Source: Novisyntrophococcus fermenticellae
Lineage (GTDB): Bacteria; Bacillota; Clostridia; Lachnospirales; Lachnospiraceae
NCBI RefSeq assembly: GCF_018866245.1
Contig: NZ_CP076458.1
Span: 558,001 to 622,000, forward strand
Reading direction: 5' to 3'
DNA length: 64,000 bases
The notes under the pieces were generated by a model. It saw nothing but the letters and a program-made list of their open reading frames with translations, was not told the DNA's origin and did not search any database. Positions 26,845 through 36,452 of this stretch are shown here, piece by piece. The number at the start of each line of letters is the position of its first letter. Position 1 is the first letter of the stretch. Both the position numbers and the translations under genes were made by a program.

Positions 26845-29800
26845 ATGAATAAAGAATTTTCAGAAGTATTTCCGGGTCTTAAGGTGACCGGAGAATTGGA
26901 AGACTTAATAGAAATAATGGAAGTATCCCGGGTTGGAATTACGAAAAAGAAGGATTTGCTGCGGGTCTATCTTGTAAGCAGTCAGTGGATACACAAAAAG
27001 CATATTTTTGCTCTGGAGCAGGCAATTAAGAATCAGTTTTTCCGGAATGTTCAGATTCAGGTAAAGATTATTGAGAAATTTCAGCTTTCCAGGCAGTATA
27101 CACCGGAAAACCTGCTGAAGGTTTATCAAAGCAGTATCCTGACAGAGCTTCGGGAATACAGTATCTTTTTATGTAATTTATTCCAGACAGCAGCCATAAG
27201 CTTTACGGAGGAAGAGGTGATGAACCTCGAACTGGTGGATTCGGTGATTGCACACGAACGGGAGGAAGAACTCCTGCAGATTCTGGAAAAGATTTTTTGT
27301 GAGCGGTGTGGCCTGAATCTGAAAATACATACCAGTTATAAAAAACCGGAGCTTAGTCATAGCAGGGAAAAGAGTGAGCTTAAGATCCGTCAGCAGGTGC
27401 GTAGTGTTGTAGAGCGTACGCAGGTCGGAGAGCATCTGGAAAAAAGGGAAGAGAAGAAGGCCGCAAGAGGAAGAGCAAACGCCCGGTCTCATGAGGAACA
27501 ACAGGACAAAAGACTTAAAAAATCTTCAAATCGGGATTTGATTTATGGAAGAGATTTTGAAGATGAGAGTGTAACCATTGCTTCGATAGAAGGTGAAATG
27601 GGAGAGGTTGTAATCCGTGGGTGCATTCAGGCGTTTGACATGCGGGAAATCCGAAATGAACGAACGATCCTGATATTTCAGATCACGGATTTTACGGACA
27701 CCATCACTGCGAAGATTTTTGTGAAAAATGAGCAGGTACAGGAGATAAAGCCTGAATTAAAGGAAGGTGGATTCGTAAAAATAAAGGGCAAGACGGCGAT
27801 TGATACCTTTGACCGGGATCTGACAATTGCTTCTGTGTGGGGCATTAAGAAAATCCGGGATTTCCGCGAGGGCAGAAGTGATAATGCTCCGGTGAAAAGA
27901 GCAGAACTGCACTGCCATACCAAGATGAGCGATATGGATGGTGTTACCGATGCAGCTGTCCTGGTAAAGCGTGCCTATGAATGGGGACATCCGGCCATTG
28001 CCATCACCGATCACGGTGTCGTGCAGGCATTTCCGGAAGCCAACCACGCGATGGAAGATATAGACGGAAAATACCGGAAAAAATATATGGAAGAACATCC
28101 GGATGCCACAAAGGAGGATCTGAAGAAAATCAGTGCACCTTTCAAAGTTATATACGGCATGGAGGCTTATCTGGTTGATGATTTAAAAGGAATTGTGGTA
28201 AACAGTAAAAATCAGTCGCTGGATCAGACCTATGTGGTATTTGATCTGGAAACAACAGGGTTTTCTCCAATTGTGGATAAGATTATCGAAATAGGTGCGG
28301 TATGTGTGGAAGGCGGGCAGATTACAAAACGCTTCTCGACATTCGTGAATCCTCAGGCGCCCATTCCATTTAAAATTGAAAACCTGACGGGAATCAATGA
28401 TAGTATGGTGATCGATGCACCGCTGATTGAGACGGTACTTCCGGAATTTATGGATTTTTGTGACGGAGCTGTCATGGTTGCACATAATGCCGGATTTGAT
28501 ATGAGCTTTATTGAGCAAAACTGTGAATTGCAGGGAATACAAAGGGAGTTTACCTCAGTGGATACAGTTGCTATGGCACGTTTTTTGCTCCCGGGGCTGA
28601 ACCGTTTTAAACTCGATACGGTTGCCAAGGCAGTCGGTGTTCCTCTGGACAATCATCATCGTGCAGTGGATGATGCTGCATGTACGGCAGAGATTTTTGT
28701 GCGTTTTGTGAAGATGCTGAAAGATCGTGGGATTGAAGATCTGGACGAACTAAATGAGCGGGGGAGCATCTCTGAAAATACGATTCGGAAGATGCCCACC
28801 TATCACGCAATTATTCTGGCTACGGGGGAAACCGGAAGGGTAAATCTGTATCGTCTGGTATCCGAATCACATCTGAAGTATTATAACCGGCGGCCAAGGC
28901 TTGCAAAAAGCTTGTATCTGAAGTATCAGGAGGGCCTGATCATCGGGTCCGCCTGCGAAGCCGGTGAACTGTACCAGGCAATTTTGCGGGGGGCTCCGGA
29001 ACAGGAGATTACCAGACTGGTGGACTTTTATGACTATCTGGAAATTCAGCCCCTGGGGAATAATGCATTTATGCTCAGGAAGGAAGATATTTCAGCTGTA
29101 AACAGTGAAGAGGACTTAAAAGACATTAACCGGAAAATTGTCAAACTGGGAGAAAAGTTTCAAAAACCGGTGATTGCCACCTGTGATGTCCACTTTATAG
29201 ATCCGCAGGATGAAATTTACCGAAGAATTATCATGACCGGAAAAGGTTTTGATGATGCGGACGATCAGGCACCGCTTTACTTAAGAACTACAGATGAAAT
29301 GCTGGAAGAGTTCTCATATCTGGGCACCGAAAAAGCAGAAGAGGTGGTTATTACCAATCCTCGTAAGATTGCAGATATGGTGGATAAAATCTCACCCATA
29401 CGAGCCGGGAAATTCCCGCCTGTTATAGCGAATTCGGATCAGGATCTTCGAGATATCTGTTATAACACGGCACACGAACTATACGGGGAGACATTGCCGG
29501 AAATCGTGGAGACACGTTTGGAAAGGGAACTTAATTCTATCATATCCAACGGATATGCCGTAATGTATATTATCGCACAGAAGCTGGTATGGAAGTCCAA
29601 CGAAGATGGGTATCTGGTGGGCTCCCGAGGCTCGGTAGGTTCCTCTTTTGTGGCTACCATGTCCGGAATTACGGAAGTGAATCCCTTAAGTCCTCATTAT
29701 CTCTGCTCCGAATGTCATTATGTGGATTTTGACTCAGAGGAGGTAAAAGCTTATTCAGGAATGGCAGGCTGCGATATGCCGGATAAGAAATGCCCCAAAT

Positions 29801-31317
29801 GCGGGGCACAGCTGGAAAAGATGGGATTTGACATTTCATTTGAAACATTTCTCGGTTTTAAGGGAAACAAAGAGCCTGATATAGACCTGAACTTTTCCGG
29901 TGAATACCAAAGTAAGGCCCATAAATACACGGAAGTTATTTTCGGTGCAGGGCAGACCTTCCGTGCAGGCACCATCGGTACACTGGCAGAAAAAACGGCC
30001 TTTGGTTATGTAAAAAACTATTATGAAGAACGGGGCATCCATAAGCGAAACTGCGAAATCGACCGGATTGTGAAGGGATGTACCGGTATACGCCGCACCA
30101 CGGGGCAGCATCCGGGGGGGATTATTGTACTGCCCTTTGGTGAGGATATCAATTCTTTTACACCGGTACAACATCCTGCAAATGATAATAATACAGACAT
30201 TATTACTACTCATTTTGATTATCATTCCATCGATTCAAACCTGCTGAAGCTGGATATTCTGGGACATGATGATCCTACGATGATTCGTATGCTGGAGGAT
30301 CTGACCGGATTTGACGCAAAGAACGTACCGCTTGATAACCAGGACGTAATGTCCCTGTTTAAAAGCACAAAAGCACTTAAAATCGAGCCGGAGGATATCG
30401 GCGGCTGTCCTTTGGGATGCCTTGGAATACCGGAGTTTGGTACGGATTTTGTAATTCAGATGCTTTTGGATACCAGGCCCAAATCGTTTTCCGATTTAAT
30501 CCGTATATCCGGTCTGTCGCACGGTACGGATGTATGGCTGGGCAACGCACAGACCTTGATTGAAGAGGGGAAGGCCACGATTTCTACCGCAATCTGTACC
30601 CGTGATGATATCATGATCTATCTGATCAACAAGGGTCTGGACAGTGAAGAATCCTTTACAATCATGGAAAGTGTACGTAAAGGCAAGGGATTAAAGCCTG
30701 AATGGGAAACAGAGATGAAAAAACACGAGGTACCGGACTGGTATATCTGGTCCTGTAAAAAGATTAAATACATGTTCCCTAAGGCACATGCGGCGGCATA
30801 TGTAATGATGGCATACCGGATTGCTTACTATAAGATCTTTTATCCGCTGGCCTATTATGCCGCATACTTTTCCATCCGTGCTTCTGCATTTTCCTATGAG
30901 CTGATGTGTCTCGGACGGGAAAGACTGGAATATTATATGCATGATTACGAGAAGCGGAAAGATTCGTTAAGCAAGAAAGAACAGGATACCTACAAGGATA
31001 TGAAGATTGTACAGGAGATGTATGCCAGGGGGTTTGAATTTGCGCAGGTGGATCTTTACAGTGCACAGGCACATCGCTTTCAGATTGTGGATAATAAACT
31101 GATGCCTGCACTGGACACCATCGAAGGTCTGGGGGATAAGGCGGCCGATGCCGTGGTGCTTGCAGCCCGTGACGGTATCTTCCTGTCCAAGGATGATTTC
31201 AGAAACAGAACGAAGGTCAGCAAGACTGTCATAGACCTTATGGATGATATGGGGATATTTGGGGATATTCCGGAGTCAAACCAGATTTCGCTATTTGATT
31301 TTGCAAAGACCAGTTAA
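26845..31317 (+). CDS. polC: DNA polymerase III alpha subunit, PolC type
   Basis: The 1490-residue Gram-positive replicative polymerase with built-in proofreading. Order: N-terminal domains; an OB-fold (about 250-330, ESVTIASIEGEMGEVVIRG); PHP domain beginning AELHCHTKMSDMDGV (about 353) and interrupted by the DnaQ-type 3'-5' exonuclease starting VVFDLETTGF (about 461); the second PHP part; then the palm with GSRGSVGSSFVA (about 927) and the catalytic DIDLNF (about 1012). Zinc ligands CSECHY and CPKCGAQ (about 953-987) and a long fingers/duplex-binding C-terminal part follow. Full length with no interruption. Confidence 0.98.
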   Translation: MNKEFSEVFPGLKVTGELEDLIEIMEVSRVGITKKKDLLRVYLVSSQWIHKKHIFALEQAIKNQFFRNVQIQVKIIEKFQLSRQYTPENLLKVYQSSILTELREYSIFLCNLFQTAAISFTEEEVMNLELVDSVIAHEREEELLQILEKIFCERCGLNLKIHTSYKKPELSHSREKSELKIRQQVRSVVERTQVGEHLEKREEKKAARGRANARSHEEQQDKRLKKSSNRDLIYGRDFEDESVTIASIEGEMGEVVIRGCIQAFDMREIRNERTILIFQITDFTDTITAKIFVKNEQVQEIKPELKEGGFVKIKGKTAIDTFDRDLTIASVWGIKKIRDFREGRSDNAPVKRAELHCHTKMSDMDGVTDAAVLVKRAYEWGHPAIAITDHGVVQAFPEANHAMEDIDGKYRKKYMEEHPDATKEDLKKISAPFKVIYGMEAYLVDDLKGIVVNSKNQSLDQTYVVFDLETTGFSPIVDKIIEIGAVCVEGGQITKRFSTFVNPQAPIPFKIENLTGINDSMVIDAPLIETVLPEFMDFCDGAVMVAHNAGFDMSFIEQNCELQGIQREFTSVDTVAMARFLLPGLNRFKLDTVAKAVGVPLDNHHRAVDDAACTAEIFVRFVKMLKDRGIEDLDELNERGSISENTIRKMPTYHAIILATGETGRVNLYRLVSESHLKYYNRRPRLAKSLYLKYQEGLIIGSACEAGELYQAILRGAPEQEITRLVDFYDYLEIQPLGNNAFMLRKEDISAVNSEEDLKDINRKIVKLGEKFQKPVIATCDVHFIDPQDEIYRRIIMTGKGFDDADDQAPLYLRTTDEMLEEFSYLGTEKAEEVVITNPRKIADMVDKISPIRAGKFPPVIANSDQDLRDICYNTAHELYGETLPEIVETRLERELNSIISNGYAVMYIIAQKLVWKSNEDGYLVGSRGSVGSSFVATMSGITEVNPLSPHYLCSECHYVDFDSEEVKAYSGMAGCDMPDKKCPKCGAQLEKMGFDISFETFLGFKGNKEPDIDLNFSGEYQSKAHKYTEVIFGAGQTFRAGTIGTLAEKTAFGYVKNYYEERGIHKRNCEIDRIVKGCTGIRRTTGQHPGGIIVLPFGEDINSFTPVQHPANDNNTDIITTHFDYHSIDSNLLKLDILGHDDPTMIRMLEDLTGFDAKNVPLDNQDVMSLFKSTKALKIEPEDIGGCPLGCLGIPEFGTDFVIQMLLDTRPKSFSDLIRISGLSHGTDVWLGNAQTLIEEGKATISTAICTRDDIMIYLINKGLDSEESFTIMESVRKGKGLKPEWETEMKKHEVPDWYIWSCKKIKYMFPKAHAAAYVMMAYRIAYYKIFYPLAYYAAYFSIRASAFSYELMCLGRERLEYYMHDYEKRKDSLSKKEQDTYKDMKIVQEMYARGFEFAQVDLYSAQAHRFQIVDNKLMPALDTIEGLGDKAADAVVLAARDGIFLSKDDFRNRTKVSKTVIDLMDDMGIFGDIPESNQISLFDFAKTS

Positions 31318-31353
31318 GTATTGGTGTACCAGGAGAAGGGGGAAGCAAATTCT

Positions 31354-33303
31354 ATGAATGAGGAATTGGAATTACGTTATCTGAGCCGATTGGCAGAGCT
31401 TTATCCGTCAATTGCCAAAGCATCCACAGAGATTATCAATCTGCAGTCTATCTTAAATCTCCCCAAGGGGACGGAACACTTTATCACAGATTTACATGGA
31501 GAATATGAAGCATTTTCCCATGTGCTGAAGAACGGCTCAGGGGCAGTGAAAAAAAAGATTGACGATGTATTCGGACATACACTGGGAATTGCTGAGAAGA
31601 AAGGGCTTGCTACCTTAATTTACTATCCCCGGGAGAAAATTGACTTAATCAGGAAAAAAGAAAAACATATGGATGACTGGTACAGAATTACCCTGTACCG
31701 CCTGATTGAAGTCTGTAAAAGGGTAGCGTCAAAATATACCAGATCCAAAGTCCGAAAGGCTTTACCCGGAGAATTTGCCTATGTAATTGAAGAACTGATC
31801 ACAGAGAAATCAGAAGTATTGGACAAGGAAGCGTATTATGATTCCATTGTTGATACGATTATCAGTATCGGAAGAGCAGAGGAGTTTATCATAGCCTTGT
31901 CCGAGCTGATCCAGCGGCTGGTCATAGATCATCTTCATGTGCTGGGAGACATCTATGACAGGGGGCCGGCTCCTGACAACATCATGGATAAACTTATGAC
32001 TTACCACTCTTTGGATATCCAGTGGGGGAATCATGATGTGGTCTGGATGGGAGCGGCAGCCGGGCAGCAGGCCTGTATTGCCACGGTTCTCCGGAACAGT
32101 GCGAGATATGGGAATCTGGATATCCTGGAAGAGGGTTATGGCATTAATCTGCTTCCTCTGGCTACATTTGCTATGGAAGCCTATAAGGATGATCCCTGTG
32201 AGAGATTTGACATCAAAGGCAGCCATTCATTCACCACAGCCGAGACTGCCATGAATATGAAGATGCATAAGGCAATTGCGATGATACAATTTAAACTGGA
32301 AGGACAGCTGATAGCAAAGAGAAAGAGTTTTCATATGGAAGACAGACGCCTTCTGGATAAGATTGATTATGAAAAGGGCACAATAAACTGGTATGGTAAA
32401 ACTTATCAATTGCTGGATTGCGCTTTTCCGACCATAGATTTCCAAAACCCCTATCGTCTGACGGAGGAGGAGCAAGGTGTGATGGAGCGTCTGGAGACTG
32501 CATTTCTGCAATGCGAGAAATTGCAGAGGCACATGATGCTTTTGCTCAATAAGGGAAATATCTATAAAGTATATAACAATAACCTGTTATATCATGGATG
32601 TATGCCGATGGATAAGCATGGCAATTTCAAGAAAGCCAATATATATGGCAAGACTTATTCCGGCAAGGCCTTGTACGATGTGTTGGAAAAGTATGTACGT
32701 AAAGCTTTTTTTGCCATAGACAGGGTGGAAAAAGAGAAGGGAAAGGATATGCTTTGGTATATCTGGATTCACCCGGATTCCCCCCTGTTCGGGAAGGACA
32801 AGATGGCCACCTTTGAGCGGTATTTTCTGGCAGAGCCGGAGACACATGCGGAGAAGAAGAATGCCTATTACCGCCTGCAGAATGATGAGAAGGCCATGAA
32901 TAAGGTGTTAAAGGAGTTTGGACTCGGCGAGGATGCAATTATTGTTAACGGGCACGTTCCGGTACTGCACAAAACCGGAGAAAGTCCCGTGAAATGTGGA
33001 GGAAAGGTGCTGGTTATCGACGGGGGATTTTCAAAAGCGTACCAGAAGAAGACGGGAATCGCAGGCTACACGTTGATTTATAATTCCTATGGGATGCTGC
33101 TGGTGGCTCATGAACCTTTCTGCACTACAGAGGAAGCCATAGCCAGAGAGACGGACATCCATTCCGATCAGATTATGGTCAAGATGTCACCGCGCCGGAT
33201 GTTGGTGGGGGACACAGATACGGGTGCGGCCCTTAAGGAACGCATTGACGAATTACGCCAGCTTCTGGAGGCCTATAGAAGCGGGTTGATTATAGAGAAG
33301 TAG
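31354..33303 (+). CDS. fbp: Fructose-1,6-bisphosphatase, class III
   Basis: A 649-residue protein. ATG 31354 (MNEELELRYL) is preferred because of the GGGGGAAG site nearby; an in-frame TTG 33 bases earlier lacks one. It belongs to the metallophosphatase-fold class III FBPase found only in Firmicutes and relatives: FITDLHGEYEAFSHVLKNG (about 44-62), HVLGDIYDRGPAPDNIM, QWGNHDVVWMGAA, and IINGHVP-type C-terminal metal-binding motifs (here IIVNGHVPV). It hydrolyses fructose-1,6-bisphosphate in gluconeogenesis. Ends with a strong terminator. Confidence 0.95.
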   Translation: MNEELELRYLSRLAELYPSIAKASTEIINLQSILNLPKGTEHFITDLHGEYEAFSHVLKNGSGAVKKKIDDVFGHTLGIAEKKGLATLIYYPREKIDLIRKKEKHMDDWYRITLYRLIEVCKRVASKYTRSKVRKALPGEFAYVIEELITEKSEVLDKEAYYDSIVDTIISIGRAEEFIIALSELIQRLVIDHLHVLGDIYDRGPAPDNIMDKLMTYHSLDIQWGNHDVVWMGAAAGQQACIATVLRNSARYGNLDILEEGYGINLLPLATFAMEAYKDDPCERFDIKGSHSFTTAETAMNMKMHKAIAMIQFKLEGQLIAKRKSFHMEDRRLLDKIDYEKGTINWYGKTYQLLDCAFPTIDFQNPYRLTEEEQGVMERLETAFLQCEKLQRHMMLLLNKGNIYKVYNNNLLYHGCMPMDKHGNFKKANIYGKTYSGKALYDVLEKYVRKAFFAIDRVEKEKGKDMLWYIWIHPDSPLFGKDKMATFERYFLAEPETHAEKKNAYYRLQNDEKAMNKVLKEFGLGEDAIIVNGHVPVLHKTGESPVKCGGKVLVIDGGFSKAYQKKTGIAGYTLIYNSYGMLLVAHEPFCTTEEAIARETDIHSDQIMVKMSPRRMLVGDTDTGAALKERIDELRQLLEAYRSGLIIEK

Positions 33304-33308
33304 CAAGG

Positions 33309-33346
33309 AAAGGCAATCGGATATTCTATTTTCCGATTGCCTTTTT
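33309..33346 (+). terminator. Rho-independent terminator of fbp
   Basis: AGGCAATCGGA pairs with TCCGATTGCCT around an A/T-rich loop and is followed by TTTTT, six bases after the stop codon. Confidence 0.88.
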
Positions 33347-33457
33347 AATGTTTACTTGATAAAGGACAATGTTTCTTTGAAAAAACTTGCGGTCAAAAAT
33401 TGTAAATGATATAGTAAGGAAAGAAATAAGAGAGTATCGCAAGAGTTTTTTTGCATA

Positions 33458-33478
33458 CTTTTTATCAGATAAAAAGTA
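33458..33478. promoter_or_regulatory. Palindrome overlapping the dehydratase leader
   Basis: ACTTTTTATC-A-GATAAAAAGT: perfect 10-bp arms around one base, ending three bases before the TGGAGG ribosome binding site of the dehydratase gene. It could be a repressor operator; the one-base centre makes a stable RNA hairpin less likely. Confidence 0.5.
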
Positions 33479-33491
33479 ATGGAGGAAAGAC

Positions 33492-35213
33492 ATGGAATTA
33501 AACAGTCAGCATGTAAGGGCTCTGGCACCTGAGAATGACCCGTTAAAGATGGGTATGGGGTGGACAGAAGATGATTTGGAAAAGCCGCAGATTATGGTAG
33601 AGAGCACTTTTGGAGACAGCCATCCCGGGAGTGCGCATCTGAATCTGCTTGTAGATGAGGCAGTAAAGGGAATTACGGATGCAGGAGGCAAAGGAGCCAG
33701 GTATTTTACCACCGATATCTGTGATGGAATTGCACAGGGGCATGATGGGATTAATTATTCTCTGGCCCATCGTGATATGATAGCAAATATGATTGAAATA
33801 CATGGGAACTCTACAGGATTTGACGGAGGGGTATTCATTGCCAGCTGTGACAAGGGTGTTCCCGCTTGTCTGATGGGACTCGCAAGGCTCAATATGCCTT
33901 CCATCGTTATTACCGGAGGTGTCATGGATGCAGGTCCCGATCTTCTGACATTAGAGCAGATTGGAGCATATTCCGCCATGTGCCAGAGAGGTGAAATCTC
34001 AGAAGAACAGCTTACATATTATAAACATCATGCCTGTCCCTCCTGCGGTGCCTGCTCTTTTATGGGAACAGCTTCCACCATGCAGATTATGGCAGAGGCC
34101 TTGGGGCTGATGCTTCCCGGCTCTGCTTTGATGCCGGCTACCTGTGATGATTTGAAGACGGCAGCCTACAAGGCAGGACAACAGGTTCTGGAGCTTGTGA
34201 AAAAAGGAATCAGGGTGAGTGATATCGTAACGATGGAATCGTTTGAAAATGCGATTATGGTGCATGCAGCCATTTCGGGTTCCACTAACTCTCTGTTACA
34301 TATTCCGGCTATGGCTCATGAGCTGGGATTGGAGATTGATGCGGATACATTTGACCGGATGCATCGTGGTGCACATTATCTTCTGGACATCAGACCTGCG
34401 GGGAAGTGGCCTGCACAGTTTTTCTATTATGCAGGAGGGGTCCCCGCGGTCATGGAGGAAATCAAGTCCATGCTTCATCTGGATGTGCTGACGGTGACCG
34501 GAAAAACGCTTGGAGAAAACCTGGAAGAACTGAAGGCCAGCGGATACTATGAGAAGTGTGAAAGCCATATGGAAAAATGGGGAATCAGGCGTACAGATGT
34601 AATTCGTACTTTTCAGGACCCTATCGGAAAAGAAGGAACCGTGGCTGTACTAAGGGGAAATCTGGCACCTGAAGGATCGGTAGTGAAACACTCTGCCGTA
34701 CCGCATGAGATGTTCCAGGCGGTATTGAAAGCCAAACCTTTTGATTGCGAGGAAGATGCCATCGCTTCTGTGCTGTCCGGAAAAATCAAACCGGGAGATG
34801 CCGTGTTTATCCGGTATGAAGGACCGAAAGGCTCCGGTATGCCTGAAATGTTCTATACAACGGAGGCAATTTCCTCTGATCCGGAACTCGGACGCAGTAT
34901 CGCCCTGATTACAGACGGAAGATTTTCAGGAGCCTCTAAAGGGCCTGCAATCGGACATGTTTCACCGGAAGCCGCAGTGGGAGGACCGATTGCCCTTGTG
35001 GAAGAGGATGATTTGATCCGAATTGATATCCCGGCCCGGTCACTGGACATCATCGGTGTGAAAGGCAAGGAGAGGTCAAAGGAAGAGATTGCGGAGATTC
35101 TTGGGGAACGAAGGAAAACATGGAAGCCGAAGGAAGCAAAATACAAAAGCGGTGTTCTGAAACTCTACTCGCAACACGCAGTATCCCCGATGAAGGGCGG
35201 ATACATGGATTAG
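33492..35213 (+). CDS. IlvD/Edd-family dehydratase (dihydroxy-acid or sugar-acid dehydratase)
   Basis: A 573-residue FeS dehydratase of the IlvD/Edd family: GHDGINYSLAHRDMIANMIE, SCDKGVPACLMGLARLN (Cys119, Lys121), HHACPSCGACSFMGTASTMQ (Cys182, 185, 188), GSALMPATCDD, and the C-terminal ITDGRFSGASKGPAIGHVSPE. Family members convert 2,3-dihydroxy acids or sugar acids to 2-keto acids. In canonical IlvD the first cluster Cys lies in a CNS motif near residue 50; here the equivalent stretch reads ESTFGDSHPGSAH, without Cys. So this is a divergent branch, and BCAA synthesis cannot be assumed; no other ilv genes are near. It sits alone between a terminator and a convergent gene. Confidence 0.82.
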   Translation: MELNSQHVRALAPENDPLKMGMGWTEDDLEKPQIMVESTFGDSHPGSAHLNLLVDEAVKGITDAGGKGARYFTTDICDGIAQGHDGINYSLAHRDMIANMIEIHGNSTGFDGGVFIASCDKGVPACLMGLARLNMPSIVITGGVMDAGPDLLTLEQIGAYSAMCQRGEISEEQLTYYKHHACPSCGACSFMGTASTMQIMAEALGLMLPGSALMPATCDDLKTAAYKAGQQVLELVKKGIRVSDIVTMESFENAIMVHAAISGSTNSLLHIPAMAHELGLEIDADTFDRMHRGAHYLLDIRPAGKWPAQFFYYAGGVPAVMEEIKSMLHLDVLTVTGKTLGENLEELKASGYYEKCESHMEKWGIRRTDVIRTFQDPIGKEGTVAVLRGNLAPEGSVVKHSAVPHEMFQAVLKAKPFDCEEDAIASVLSGKIKPGDAVFIRYEGPKGSGMPEMFYTTEAISSDPELGRSIALITDGRFSGASKGPAIGHVSPEAAVGGPIALVEEDDLIRIDIPARSLDIIGVKGKERSKEEIAEILGERRKTWKPKEAKYKSGVLKLYSQHAVSPMKGGYMD

Positions 35214-35227
35214 ATAGAAAGCGAAGC

Positions 35228-36343
35228 TCACGAGACGTGTTTCGTCTCGTTTAAGGCTTCTGCAAATGCCTCCATCAACTGATCATTTTCCGTAGGTCGC
35301 ATAATACAGAACCGTACATAACTGTTATCCAGGAACGGGAAGGTGGAACAGTTGCGGATCATCAATCCCTTTCGGATACAGTGGTCAAACAGAAGATCGG
35401 CATTTACACCCCTTTTCAGGATGCGCACGAGCAGAAAATTCCCCATCGGTTTATAAACTTTCAGGGTATCCCAGCCAGAGAGCAGATGATACAGCCGGTC
35501 TCGCTCACTCTTAATTAATTCCTGGGTCTTTTTTACGTATTCCTTGTCCTGAAACATGAGCCGGCCGGCAATCTCGGCCAGTGAATTAATCGACCAGGGA
35601 TTCTGGCGGGTATTCATCTGTTTGATAAGATCCTGGTTTCCGGTTACTGCGTATCCCAGCCGAAGCCCGGGTGCGGAGAAAAACTTGGAGGTACCTCTTA
35701 GTATAATCAGATTCGTATAGTAATTGGTCAGTGGAATCGAAGTAATATGATCGGCGGCATCCGTAAATTCCACATAGGTTTCATCCACCATAACAAAAAT
35801 TCCAAATTGAAGGCAGGTATCCAGAATCTGCCTCATCTGTACAGAATTTATGGCGGTGGAAGTAGGATTGTTGGGATTACAGAGTACCAGAAGATCCAGT
35901 CCGTCATGAAGATGACTACAGAAGTCATTCACCTCCATCCGAAAGTCCTGCTTCTCCTTTAAGGGATAATAAAGGGTAGTACCTCCGCCAAGTGTAATTT
36001 CCCGTTCATATTCGGAATAGGTGGGACCTAAGACCATGGCTTTTTCGGGCTTGTAGTTTTGGATGAACAGAGAAATTAATTCCGTGGATCCATTTCCTAC
36101 GATGATATTTTCAACCTGGGTATCCGCATATTCTGCAATACAGGAACGCAAGGCCTTATATTCGCGGTCCGGATATGTGGTGATGGCATCCAGATTGGCA
36201 GAAAGAGAACTCCGCAGGTGGCTGGAAATGCCCAGGGGATTCACATTTGCCGAAAAACTTATAATCTCTTCTTTTCTGATACCATAGATCTGTTCTATCT
36301 TTTCCAGGTCACTGCCATGGAAATGGTCTTTATGTTTAAGCAT
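35228..36343 (-). CDS. CobD-like PLP-dependent aminotransferase/threonine-phosphate decarboxylase
   Basis: A 371-residue fold-type I PLP enzyme. The start ATG 36343 (MLKHKDHFHGSD) follows GAGGAG. The N-terminal HFHGSDLEKIEQIYGI and ISFSANVNPLG resemble CobD (L-threonine-O-3-phosphate decarboxylase), which makes aminopropanol phosphate for cobamide synthesis. Other motifs: GNGSTELI, NPNNPTS, DETYVEF, and RGTSKFFSAPGLRLGY with PLP-Lys220. Histidinol-phosphate aminotransferase is the alternative, but it usually starts differently and no his genes are here. It is monocistronic and convergent with the dehydratase gene. Confidence 0.78.
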   Translation of the reverse strand: MLKHKDHFHGSDLEKIEQIYGIRKEEIISFSANVNPLGISSHLRSSLSANLDAITTYPDREYKALRSCIAEYADTQVENIIVGNGSTELISLFIQNYKPEKAMVLGPTYSEYEREITLGGGTTLYYPLKEKQDFRMEVNDFCSHLHDGLDLLVLCNPNNPTSTAINSVQMRQILDTCLQFGIFVMVDETYVEFTDAADHITSIPLTNYYTNLIILRGTSKFFSAPGLRLGYAVTGNQDLIKQMNTRQNPWSINSLAEIAGRLMFQDKEYVKKTQELIKSERDRLYHLLSGWDTLKVYKPMGNFLLVRILKRGVNADLLFDHCIRKGLMIRNCSTFPFLDNSYVRFCIMRPTENDQLMEAFAEALNETKHVS

Positions 36344-36452
36344 ATTTTTCTCCTCGACTTCGCATTGCATCGCTTTTATTTGTAGTGTATAATTAACTTT
36401 ATTATAATGATAAATAACACGAAGTCAAGAGATAAAGGCATGGTGAAGAACG

